Positions 45,205 to 55,696 of a stretch of DNA of 64,000 nt are shown here, piece after piece; the first letter of the stretch is position 1; every line of letters begins with the position of its first letter. Under the pieces are notes generated by a model. It did not search any database. It was not told the DNA's origin and saw only the letters and a program-made list of their open reading frames with translations. The stretch lies in NCBI GenBank assembly GCA_009103225.1, contig RHPI01002262.1, forward strand, positions 1,056,533 to 1,120,532, read 5' to 3'. Source of the stretch: Chlorokybus atmophyticus (lineage: Eukaryota; Streptophyta; Chlorokybophyceae; Chlorokybales; Chlorokybaceae). A program made the translations under genes and the position numbers.

Positions 45205-46482
45205 CCCAGTGCATGCACTGACTGATGGGCTTTACGCAGGTTCAACATCTCATGCAAAAAGACTCACGGTGAGTCTGGAGATGCCGATGCTGAGGGTGTC
45301 ACCCTGGCGCAGCAGAAGGTCCCTTTGATTATTCAGGAGCTTGAGGCTGAGGCAGATGATGTGTGCAACTTCGACGAGCTCGGCTTGTATAACCGAGCTG
45401 CTTCGGAGAAGAATCTGGCGGTGGATGGAGAACAAGTCCCAGGTAGAAAGAAACGGAAGGAGCGCGTTACCATATGTCTGGCAGTCAACATCACAGGCAC
45501 TCTCAAGTTCAAGATGGTGCTCATTCACAAGTATGCCAACCCGCGATGCTTTAGGAAGACTTTTAATAAGTCTGCATTTGTGCATTATTACCACAATACC
45601 AATGCTTGGATGACCGGCATTGTCTTTACGGACTGAATGAAACGCGTCAACGGGGAGATGGCTGTTGCTGGTCGGCGCATTGTGATGTTGATGGATAACG
45701 CAGCAAGCCACAACATCCCCTCCGTGAAGCGCGAGCAGATGCATGGGCTGGACGTGGTGAAGCTCAGCAATGTGACGATTGTGTATCTGCCCGCCAACAC
45801 CACATCCGTTGTTCAACCTCTTGACCAAGGGATAATCGCTGCCTTCAAATTGCAATATAACAAGTTGTTGGTGCGGTGGATGTTGAGTGCTAGTGATGAT
45901 GAGGGTGTGAATCTTTCCAAGCTAAACGCAGACATGAAGCAAGCAATGTTGTGGGCGGTTAATGCTTGGGAGCAGATGGACCCACAGGTCATCCGCTATT
46001 GCTGGCGCAAAACCAACATTTTGCCGGCAACATGGCAGGCGGACATCCGCGCAGCTGATGAGCGTGTTCGTGTGCGCTTGACAAATGAGGTTGATGAGCT
46101 TGGCAACCTCATTTCACGCTTGGAGTTGGGGGAAAGAGAGATGCCTGTGGAGGAGTTTGTCAACGCGGACGGAGAAGAGGAAACAGAGGCAGACCTCACC
46201 ATGAAAGAGTTGGTAGACATGGTGTCACCAAGCGAGCCAGAGGTTGTTGAAGAGCCAGCTGAGGATGATGTTGACAACACTCCCCCTCCTTGTTACTTAA
46301 TGCAAGAGATGCGCGCAGCTATGGCCGTTGTCTCTAGGTTTCTATGTGACAATGTTGATGTGTTTGGCGCTGGAGATGTTATGTACTTACAACGCATATT
46401 TAATGGAGTAAACAAGATGGTAGTAGCTAACTTAGCGCGCAGGCAGCAGGCTAATATTAGAGTCTTTTGCAGGCAAGCATGA
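44463..46482 (+). pseudogene. Pogo/Tigger-type transposase, at least two nonsense codons
   Basis: A first HTH segment (VHMTALEKKKVCELKRKHSD) is followed by a CENP-B-like HTH in two exons (HTQLEQALFAWFTQ at about 44740; RISNALVIEQALKLRAA at about 44890). The catalytic part begins near 45245 and shows the DDD triad: FDELGLYN (first Asp), LMDNAASH (second) and SVVQPLDQGIIAAF (third). Defects are a TAA in DTF-stop-ASSGW near 44957 and a TGA at 45634-45636 where the family has Trp (FTD-W-MKR). The C-terminus to 46482 is acidic and open. A (CA)n tract lies in the intron before the catalytic exon. It is probably inactive. Confidence 0.85.
45124..45203. repeat. (CA)n microsatellite, 80 bp
   Basis: An uninterrupted CA repeat lies in an intron of the Tigger-type transposase gene. 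Confidence 0.98.
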
Positions 46483-46829
46483 CTTGCCTTCATTTAGTAA
46501 AAGATAGTGCTTAGCATGCACATGCGCTGTTTGTTGCTATGCGCATAGCAACACCGCATCCACGCATGTTGTGCATGCAACTAATTGCAGTGCATGTAGG
46601 CTCGTGCACAACTTGATGCTTCCACAGTACGCTCGGCAGTGCCATTGCCGGAGTCCCTCGCTGTAAGAGTACTATCTCTTACTGCGAGCACCCTCTTTGT
46701 AAGAGCTTTGTCTCTTACTGCAAATACCCTCTGTCTAAGAGCCTTGTCTCTTACTTCGAGGTAAGAGACCCTCCGAGTAAGAGACAATTTATCAAGGATA
46801 TTCATGTCTTTAAGAACGAGGTTATACTG

Positions 46830-47885
46830 TACTTTATAGTACCGTACGTGTATTTGCAAAAATTTGTGAACATGCACCATTAACATGTTCCATGCGTTTA
46901 TTTAAGTATCTACGTATATATGAACATCATACATGTGTATACGTTAATGTAGTATATGTATATATATCATGTAATATAAGTATGAGCGTGTGCATAAATG
47001 GATTTAACTCCTATACGCATAGACACGCAGGTTTAAATGGTTATATCAGTAGTATTTTGAGGTGAGCCGCATACGAGGTATGTCTCATATAAATATGCAT
47101 AAGAAGTATACATAAATGACATCACTTATTGTTATAGACTCTGATGAGACTGCAAAATGATTGACAGCCACGACCAAGCATTGTGGCTAACCAGCCAGTA
47201 AACACCTACGTTGGTGCCGCAATGCGGTTTTAGTATGTATATCATGTACACACACACAAATACATATACATATATGTTTATATATATATTTTACGAATGC
47301 TTACATATATAAACGTAGGTGTGTGTATGCACACGCAAGCAGGATATTAACAACCCCTAACAAGATTACATACCTATGAACAGCCCTCAACAAAGCATTG
47401 TAGTTTACAAACCTTGGCAGCCGCCGAGTTGCGGCTGTCTGTGTCATCAATAATGACCTAAAATACTGTAATACCGTTGATCAATATTGGTACAGCCTAT
47501 GCACATTGATAGCGCATGCACTGCCTATGGGCCTGTCAATTTACAACGCCGACTTCCTCAGCCGGTGGGCCCAGAAGGGGCTTGCAAGAAGGATTAGACA
47601 TCCGCCGTTGCTGCTTTTGGGCCTTTTAATGGCCACGATGTCAGGGGGGCCGTTGTGAGATCGCGATAAGTGCGTGAAGGTTTGGGAGTATGTGTGCGCT
47701 TTTATGTTTTGACTTGTGACCTCGCGTGCTACATTGGGTCTTAACCAAGCGTGTTTGGCTGTGAGGTCCTGTGCCTCCTTGTGACGCTGTGAGGGCTTCC
47801 TCGTTGTGAATTTATGTGAGGGTTTGTGAGTATGCGTGTACTTGCGTGCATGCTCTGTCGGTGCGCGCGGGATGTGTTTTGAATT
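46830..47885. other. AT-rich non-coding stretch in the 12-kb element
   Basis: The left part is rich in tatata/gtatac motifs (46900-47310), with no gene. A minus-strand open frame at 47541-48167 overlaps the 5' end of the DTD-family gene and has no protein-like pattern, so it is not called. Confidence 0.5.
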
Positions 47886-47894
47886 GAATTGGGG

Positions 47895-47931
47895 AGCGGC
47901 GGTGGCAACGGCGGCGGCGGCGGCGGCGGCA
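47895..47931 (+). repeat. GGC triplet tract directly before the DTD-family gene start
   Basis: ggcggtggc followed by an uninterrupted GGC repeat runs up to the ATG at 47932. Confidence 0.8.
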
Positions 47932-50900
47932 TGGATCAGTCTGAACAGGGGCAGACTTCCCCTAGTGAGGGGGCTGGTGGGGTCCAGTGTACACAGCACC
48001 CATCGCTGCCAGCTCAGGAGGCTGGCACGGAGGCCAGCACCTCCCCGGGGACTGAGGCGAGGAAGGCTAAGCGGAAGAAGCATGCGGATGCGCAGAAGGC
48101 TGTTAGGGTAGCCACAAAGCTGAAGGAGTCCATGATAAGAGCTCTCCGTCGTGATTGCAACTTGCATGAATCACGTGTGCCATACCATGTTGTATTCAAT
48201 GCAATAAGCAGTGGCAAGAAGTGGAGGTACCACGCGGAGAATGACGCTTTCCACCAACTTGAGGTGAGTATGCAGTGTTGGATTGATGGGTAACGTGGTC
48301 ATGTGGACTGAGCAAGATGAGTGTGCTTGTAGGGTGACTTTGTGGAGCGTATTGCTGTGCATGCTGCTATGCCAAGTGTAGGTGGAGCCATGCCGCATAC
48401 CCCAGCCCCTAGTGAGGCTAGCAGGACACCTGCGTTTCAGAAGGCTCTGATGCGCAATGCTGATGTGAGTAGCTGTATTAAATGAGCAGGTTGTACTCGT
48501 TGATTGTATTGTATTGGTAATGGTGATTATTGGTGTAATTGTGCACGCAGGGCCAGTTGGTGGAGGTCACGCTGCCGGCTGGCTCGGTGGGCTTCACGCC
48601 TGACAGGGGGCCTCAGTTTACTCCTAGGCCAGCACTTGGAGAGCGCACCAATCTGCACCCCTCACAGTCTTCGCAGCAGCACTCTAGCCACTACTGGGGC
48701 ACATGTGGTTAGGGGTTGGGATAGGGTAGGCTTAGCACCCATGCCCGGTAGCGAACTCATGCGTACGTCTGTTGACTTTGCTGGTGCTGCTGTGCAGGCA
48801 ATGCAGATGAACATGCTTGTGATAGATGTGCACAATGGCAGACCATGTGCAACGAGTCTACTGCAGAGTCAATCAGCTTGTGTGCAATCACCAATGCACA
48901 AGCCATGCATGTGGAGGAGTTGCAGGCTTCACTGTCTATGACAAGCAACCAGAGACAAGTGAGAGCATTCAGTTGCAACCAGGCAGTAGTTGTGGCAGTG
49001 TACGAGGGTATATATAAGATATGTAAAGGCCAGTGTGGTGACTGATATTTGTCAACCCTTAGAGCCTGGACGCTGAGTTACAAAGAAGTGTGGAGGAAAC
49101 ATGCTCCCTACAGACTCAGTTGGGAAGGTGCCAGATGGAGCTCACAGGTGTGAGTGAGGACCTAGCTTGCAGCAGGTCTATCGTTCAGCGATATCAGTCG
49201 CAGCTGTTAAATCCACAGAACCAGCTACGAGCTGACGGCAGTAGGCAGTCTGCGCTTAGGGCTGGGGTGTGGCGAGAGTCTGTGGCTACCATGCGAGATG
49301 CAGCTGAAGCACTGGTGGATGAGGGGCCAGCTACAGTAGCGTGCAAGGCTGTGGCGAGAGGATTGCAAGACGAGGATGCCGCTCTCTTGCTACAGGAGTG
49401 GGCACTGCGTTGTGGTGTCGCCACTCGGGTGCTGTCACAGGCATTGCAACGTGTTTTTCGGGCTGTTCTGGAGCAACTGACGGGATCCCCAAGGCTCGGC
49501 ACTGTGCTGCTGGTGCGAGGCACTGACCATGGCCGTGCATTGGCGAAGGCTGTGTATGCTGGCTGGGTGCTGCGGAAGCTCAAAGAGTCAGCTGTAAATA
49601 CAAATCAAAGTGAGGAGGTTGTCAATGAGCAACTGCTACGGCATCTTAGCAAGTGCGTTCAACAAGCAGCTGTGGTGCGTGTCAAGGGTAACGCAAAGGG
49701 AACACCAGACTGGCGGTCTCTGGACATGTGAGATGAGTTGGATAGTGGGCAAGAGGACGTGGTGAAGGTGTTGAAGGCCATCACAGGCTTGTGGATTGCG
49801 GAGAGAGCTGCTGTGCGGGCTGGTTGTGATGATGATTGTGTGAAGGATCGCCTGAAAGTCATGCGCAATCAGACAGCAATGATATATGCTAGTGCGCTTT
49901 ACGCACGCAACCCCAAGGCATACTCAAAGTTTCACCTGGTGCTAGCCGACTATGTAGAGGGCTTTTGTGCCAAAACAAAGCTGCTGCACATGATGAATCG
50001 TCTTGGGTTATGTGTGAGCCGCTACACACTCAACAGGTCAGTCCAGCAAGGTGATTATGCTACATGGTGATAACCTGGCAGCTGATGTGACGGCCTGTGC
50101 TGACCTGGTGTGCTGTGGACCTTGTAGGCATGTCACAACGAGAACAACTGCCATGGCAACTGCCCCCTTGCAGTTTGGCCTGCATGCGGACGAGTTAGTA
50201 GTGTGCAGTATTGACAACCTCAACTTTCAACAGTCACATACACTGATGTATATGGGCAAAGAGTCGTCCCACGGCTTGCATTGCACCACCACACAGGCTA
50301 TCGTTACATGGCCTCGAGCACGACGTGACTTTCAGCCCGAAGTCAGCATGACTAAGGTCAGCAGACAATGAGGGTGCTGTGTTGCAGTGCAAACTACTTG
50401 ATGGTGCAGGACACCTATTAACAGGTGGAGTCGTGGCAGCCTGTGAGATGGCGTACCTTGAGAGAGGCTGGCATCCCAGTATGCATGGACTTGGACCACC
50501 AGCGTCCATTTCTGCAAGTGCCACGAAGATTCTTGGCGCTGCTATTACCAGACATTGTGGTGTACTTGAATGATGGATAGCAAGAAGCGCTGGACCTGTT
50601 TCACGTGGCATTATTTCAGGCAATCAACGGCAGGCGCAGGAGTGAAGGCCAGCAGTCACACTCTGAAGCATGAGTATACAGCACTGCGCATGTGTGGTGA
50701 TCGCCTTGGATCATCCATTCACTTCCTTCCCCTCTTGCCAATCAACCCAGACAAACGCGAGCACCTGAAGTTGGCACTCGCAGAAATACAAGCCAAGGTG
50801 TTAGACCCCTCTAGCATGAGCAGCATGCTGATAGCTGGAAATCAGAAGACACATGCACTCATTCTCGAGATTAAGGCATTGGAGCCAGGTTTCTGGGATT

Positions 50901-53861
50901 GGGTCCTTCCCATGATAGGTGACTGGCATATGCTGTTTAATATGCAGCCTGTGGTGTTAAAGATCTTTTTGGACGCTGGTTTGAATTGCCTAGCCCCAAG
51001 TGCTGGCTTTGCCAGTTCTACAGCACGCAATGCTCTTGTGGACGGGAGGAACTGAAAACGCAACAACTCGTTCCTCATGCAGGGCTTCGAGGCTGAGTAT
51101 CGTGCACAGCTTAAAGCGTTTGAGGCTTCCGCTCACTACCAGCGTCACCTAGAGAGGCAGATACTCAACACTCACCCAATCTCTGCAGAGAATGCAGCAA
51201 TCAGTTACCACACCGAGTTTGTGGCCTATGGAGCTGCAAGAGCTGAGAGAGACAGCACATGGGCGCTCTGATGGCATTTTACACAGCGTGATTGCCTACC
51301 TTATGTTACTTTGTACTTTGCCACCAGGACAAGTGATTGGCAGCTTCGTTGTGCGTCCTTGAAGATGCTTGCACCTCTGGCCTTCGCCTGGGACAGGCCA
51401 CATTATCAGAGGGTGTTTAGCAGTCACCTGACTGACCTGCGCACTTGGCCTGCTAGTGTTTTGCAACTGCTTGGTGATGGGCACTTTGCAGTGTCCATCA
51501 ACGGGAGATGGGCTGCAAGCGTAGCTTGCGAAGAGGCTCATAAAATGGTGATCAACCGTGACCTGAAGCAGTGCATCAGCAGGCCCAGCGAGGAGTACCT
51601 GCGTCGCAAGACTCTGCACCTGACAACACGAGCTGCTAGCATGAAGAATTTGGACGCTCAAGTGCTACCACCTCCCAGACCACTCCCAGAGTGGGATTAC
51701 AAGCGGACACTCAGCACAGTGGCACACATGACCGACACCATCCACAGTGCCGCTCACTTGATGGTTGAACATGACCAGGAGCTGCAGCACCTGGTGCGCG
51801 AGGTGGCCGCAGAACCTGGTGCTGCAGCTGACCTAGCGCGACATTACACACTTGGGATCGAGGGATTCAAGGCTTTCATACAAGACAAGTATTGCAACAA
51901 CCAAGGCGTGGTCAAAGTCAAGCGAAACAACCTAAGAACAATGGCAACTATCAGCAAGAAGGGCAATAGTGCAAGAACTGCTAGAAGGGTGGCTAATGAC
52001 CATGCACAAGCCATGCGGAAGCTCACATCCAACGACCTACCTCCAGGACACTTGACTGCGAGGTACCTGGAGATACCGTAAGCATTCTTCGATGTGGAAG
52101 GCAACATGCGGAAGGGTAACAAGGCTGCATTTCTGGCCAAGCTTGCAGAGAGCAGTCCAGAAGCCTGTGCTGAGCGCTTTCCCACCGGCACTGAGTGCTA
52201 TATCACGGAGGGCATGTTCATCTTACAACAAGTGCCTGCAGACACCATCATTACCTATGGAGACTACCTGCAGCAGTTGGTGAGAATACACCTGCGTCCT
52301 TGCTTCGCTGCTGATAGCGTTCGGGAAGTGCATATCGTATTTGATGACCCGCGGCATGCAATGGGCGTCAAATCAGCCTGCAGGCTAGAAGGGACGCCAC
52401 TTCTGTTAGTGACACAGACAGGATTGTAATAGGATTAGAGAAGGCACTGCCAGGGAGGTGGCGCCAGCTGCTGAACAACCGTAATGCCAAGCGCGAACTG
52501 TGCAGCCTGATCACCAAATACTTGCCAACTCGTGCGGCGCAGTGGTTGCGCAATGGCCAGAAACTTATCCTGGCTGGAGGGAGCGACCACCAGAAATATC
52601 AGCAAGGTGCTCGAGTTCTGCAACGCATTGAAGACGAAATCAGCATTAGCCAAGACACTTCATTGGACTGCAATCACTGTGAAGCAAACAGTAGGGTGTG
52701 GTTCCATGCAGAGAACACACCTTGCAATCAGGTCGTTATCTATTCACCTGACACGGACATCACAATAGTTGGGTTGGCTGCTATGCAGCAAGGGCTACTG
52801 CAGTCCAAACAAGTCTTAGTGCAGACCAGCCTCGAGAGGGCCTCCTCCACACGTTCACATTTCATCCACCTCAACCCACTTGTACTGGGCCTGCGACAAC
52901 AACAGCAGTTAAGACACACACCAAGCCAAGCTGCAAGACATTACATCATGCTTGTTTTCGCTGCCACTGGCAGCGACTATACAAGCTACATTGCAGGCAT
53001 GGGAAAAGTGTGGCTCTGGCAAACAGTGGCAGAAACTGACGCAGAATTTATTTCAAGAGACATGGCACTGCAAATACCTGAAGCAATGCTGTTGCGCTTG
53101 CTGGGTTGTGCTTACTTTCTTGGAAGCATGCAAGACACTTCCAATGCCCCAGCCCAACAGCATTATTTCATGACACATGTGGTGCCCATGCAAGCAAACA
53201 TGACATACATACACTCACCCTTTGGTTAGCAGCCATCCACGATGCCACATGGCATACGATTTGGAAAGAAGAGGATAGAATGCCAACTGTAGATGCCATG
53301 TTATTTCACTGCAAGCGAGCATGCTGGGTGGTGAAGATGTGGCTGCAGGCTCCACGATAGCACCTGATGACAGCACCGTTGTCAGAGCATGGTTTCACAC
53401 AGCAAGACAAATTGTGGACGGCACAGCTAGACACACCAGCGAACATGACAAGCGCTCGAGGACGGAGACTTCTTTTATTGAAGGGGTGTGGCTGTTCGAA
53501 GACGGCGTGCAGCAACAACCAATGTCGTTGCAAGCGTGCTGGGCTTCCCTGTACTAACAGCTGCAAGTGCACACAATGCAACAACAGACACAAAGCACCT
53601 CCAGCACCACCACCACCAGTGGCACCATCCATGCCCAGAGTGCAGACACAAACCTAGTACCAAGACCGCATGTATGACCTTGATTCCTCGTCGTCCTCCA
53701 GCGATGAGGAAGACGAAACCCTTGAAGATAATGCAGAAGAGGAAGAACAAAACCCAGAACCAGAAGATGAGTATGCAGAAGACGACAGCGCTGCTCAGAG
53801 AGACTGGGAGACAAATGCAGCCAATGCCCAGGACTGGGTGGGTGAAAACTCTAGACCTTGA
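47932..53861 (+). pseudogene. Large gene of a widespread uncharacterised element family (DTD/GxD motifs, Cys-rich tail)
   Basis: The ATG at 47932 starts MDQSEQGQTSPSEGAGG; early introns have clear donors (48265, 48464) and acceptors. Landmarks downstream: coiled region near 49090; VCSIDNLNFQQSHTLMYMG near 50200; LGPPASISASA near 50490; LPMIGDWHMLFNMQPVVL near 50910; EVHIVFDDPRHAMGVKSACR near 52330; CNHCEANSRVWFHAE then SPDTDITIVGLA near 52670-52780; TGSDYTSYIAGMGK near 52965; a CRC-type cysteine tail (CGCSKTACSNNQCRCKRAGL) near 53485; an acidic end. Many animal genomes carry uncharacterised proteins with the same order (HEEADTR, DTDV, GCDT, cysteine tail). The DTD/GxD pattern recalls PIN/NYN nucleases. 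Damage includes a TGA at 49729-49731 and frame changes near 48700, 50045, 50380-50570 and 52080. It is the element's only own gene. Confidence 0.65.
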
Positions 53862-53965
53862 GGACTTAAACTGTTAGCACTAGAGATTCCTGTTATGCAA
53901 GTGCTGCCAGCAGATGCTCATCCATGCAAAAGCATTTAGTATGCACCACTGCATGAGCACCATCA

Positions 53966-53969
<4 letters not shown>

Positions 53970-53998
<29 letters not shown>

Positions 53999-54000
53999 CN
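53970..54000. repeat. Poly-C homopolymer ending in an unresolved base
   Basis: Thirty Cs are followed by N at 54000. The true length is probably unresolved in the assembly. Confidence 0.9.
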
Positions 54001-54099
54001 ACTTGTTTGCACAAACAACGTCACATTATGCACAGTGCAAACTAACATGCACGAAGGTCCGACTATAGTCCTGCACTGCACAACCAACACACGTAGTAC

Positions 54100-54690
54100 A
54101 CGTAGTACACCTGCCTATAGCTGTCCCCCCCGAAGACAGGCCGATCGGGGGTACCCCGCATGGCCATAGCCGCCTACACCGCCGCCTCACCCAAAGCAAC
54201 CACACACAGCCCAGCCGCCACCCACGCCGCCGCCGCCGCTGCCACCAATACGCACAGCAACAACAAAAACGACCCCAGCTATGGGCGACAGATTTTAAAT
54301 TCTCCCAAGGCAGCAAACCCTAACACGCTGTGCACGCGCAGGCACAGGACGTCACAACACATCACACAAAAACACGTCACAATTCTGACACGAAGAGCAC
54401 GACGAGTCACAGATTGGCACACAATCATGCACACATCATCACAACAGTGCACGCAGAGTCACACATGGCACATCACGTCATTTCATGCATGCGCACACTC
54501 CGTCACATCACATCACACACAAAATCAATGTCACCAACGCAGCCCACGTCACTGAACGCATTGACACCGCCGGTTAATAAATGCCAGTGAAACCCTTATG
54601 GGCCCACTGGCTGTCCTGTGCAATCTCCGCCGCCGACAGTCGCCAAGCGGCCGTTGGTACAATCTACGATCCAAGTACACTGACCCTAAC
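54100..54690. other. Non-coding stretch before the tRNA-like sequence
   Basis: It has CGCCGC-rich and ACACATCACA-rich runs. A 131-codon open frame (54160-54555) is Thr/His-rich low complexity and is not called. Confidence 0.5.
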
Positions 54691-54700
54691 GGCACGTGCA

Positions 54701-55262
54701 CATGTAGCTTAGTGGTTAGGGTGTCGTGTTTGTATTCCAAAGGTACAGTCTACCCCCGTTAAAAGACTTCGATGTAAGGGAATAACCTCGTTAAGATCAT
54801 CGTTTTGCAAAAGACCGATCGTTTTTCAGGGGAATATCTTCGGCTAGTGGAATAGTTTTATTCGTAATAAGACTAAAGAGAAGGCAGGAAATTTTAAGTG
54901 GGGTCAGTCTTATAATGGGGGAATACCTTGTTAACAGCATAACTATTTTGCTGATATTCAAATAAACATCACCTTTAACAATAGAAGCCATGTATGATAT
55001 TATATAATATATACATGAAATATGATATTATATAATATATACATGAAATTTACTTTTGCCACGTCAGCATATGATGACGTGGCTTAAGGTTATTAGTCAA
55101 TACCCCCATTAACAGAATATATATTCTTTAAACGGTAAATGAATATGTATTCTTATTAACGCCAACAGAATAATCCCGTTAGTAAAATGAAAAGCTGAAG
55201 GATAAACGTGATTCTTGTAACGGGGGTAGACTGTATTGGGTTCGACTCTCAGTGGACGCATG
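54701..55262 (+). pseudogene. tRNA-like sequence split by a MITE
   Basis: The left part (54701-54745) holds the A-box TAGCTTAGTGGTTAG and an anticodon-like TTTGTAT. The right part (55236-55262) holds a T-arm with B-box GGGTTCGACTC. Removing the MITE and one TA restores normal A-to-B spacing. The acceptor and anticodon stems pair poorly, so it is a tRNA-derived relic (TGT, Thr-like) rather than a proven gene. Confidence 0.45.
54746..55233. mobile_element. 488-bp Tigger-like MITE
   Basis: The inverted ends CAGTCTACCCCCGTTA match over 16 bases. TA flanks both sides (54744-54745; 55234-55235). The inside is AT-rich and non-coding, with a 34-bp direct repeat of atatgatattatataata near 54992 and 55020. 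The ends resemble those of the element at 44029, which may supply its transposase. Confidence 0.9.
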
Positions 55263-55400
55263 TGTTCTTCACCAATCATTTCTCAGACGCCGCGGCCTCG
55301 TGCGCTGAAGCCTGCGGCCCCGCAGGCCGGGCGTGGCCGGTCCTTCGGCTCAAGATAGAGCACATTTCTTGCATTTGCAACAAAATCTGATGGTTATAAA
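55263..55400. other. Spacer between tRNA-like relic and right palindrome array
   Basis: GC-rich, no recognised feature. Confidence 0.4.
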
Positions 55401-55407
55401 TAAACAT

Positions 55408-55696
55408 TGCGGTCGATGGTCCGCTGACCAGACTAGTAATGATTGTTAAGTACATTTTCATGAGTAAGTCCCTGGTTCGCTGGCTCGTACCTGGTCCTGA
55501 CGCGACCGGAAATCGGCCGGACCAAACATGGTGCGACCCATGGAAAACTTGGTTCCCTTCACGTGAGGGTTGGATCATGCATGGTCGGACTGTCAATGAC
55601 AGTCCGACCATATGGTCCACGGAATTCACTTAGCAGGGGAAAATCACGGTCCGAGGGTACGGACCATTCATGGTCGTTTTACGTCAATCGGTGTGC
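55408..55696. repeat. Right subterminal array of palindromic boxes
   Basis: It contains a 31-bp palindrome at 55581-55611 (15-base arms, centre A), GGACCATTCATGGTCG in the TIR (55661-55676), CCTGGTTC...CCTGGTCC phrases near 55481-55498, and ATGGTCC/GGACCA boxes at 55416-55432 and 55519-55535. The box sequence type is shared with the left array. Confidence 0.75.

Larger units (their letters stand above)
44029..46829 (+). mobile_element. Tigger/pogo-type element nested in the 12-kb element
   Basis: Ends are CAGTCTACCCTCG at 44029 and, in reverse complement, CAGTATAACCTCG ending at 46829. TA target dinucleotides flank it (44027-44028 and 46830-46831). Subterminal GTAAGAG/CTCTTAC repeats occur inside both ends (44050-44190; 46665-46790). 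It carries a DDD transposase of the pogo group. Confidence 0.85.
43485..55696. mobile_element. 12.2-kb TIR-bounded DNA element inserted in a gypsy copy
   Basis: Terminal inverted repeats at 43485-43520 and 55661-55696 match at 31 of 36 ungapped positions; they start GCACACCG, then TTGACGT, then GACCATG. Directly inside lie arrays of palindromic boxes. The flanks are two parts of one gypsy RNase H/integrase frame in the same orientation. AACTGGACAC on the left and AACCAGCAC on the right look like an imperfect 9-bp target duplication. Removing the nested Tigger (2.8 kb) and MITE (0.5 kb) leaves about 8.9 kb with one large gene (47932-53861). I do not recognise the superfamily. Confidence 0.7.

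Noticed and set aside
44925-45221. Open frame of Thr-His repeats
   Set aside because: It is translation of the (CA)n microsatellite inside an intron.
26695-49731. TGA recoded as a sense codon
   Set aside because: The two well-modelled host genes end in TGA and have no internal TGA in the exons followed; other stops (TAA, TAG) also interrupt element genes.
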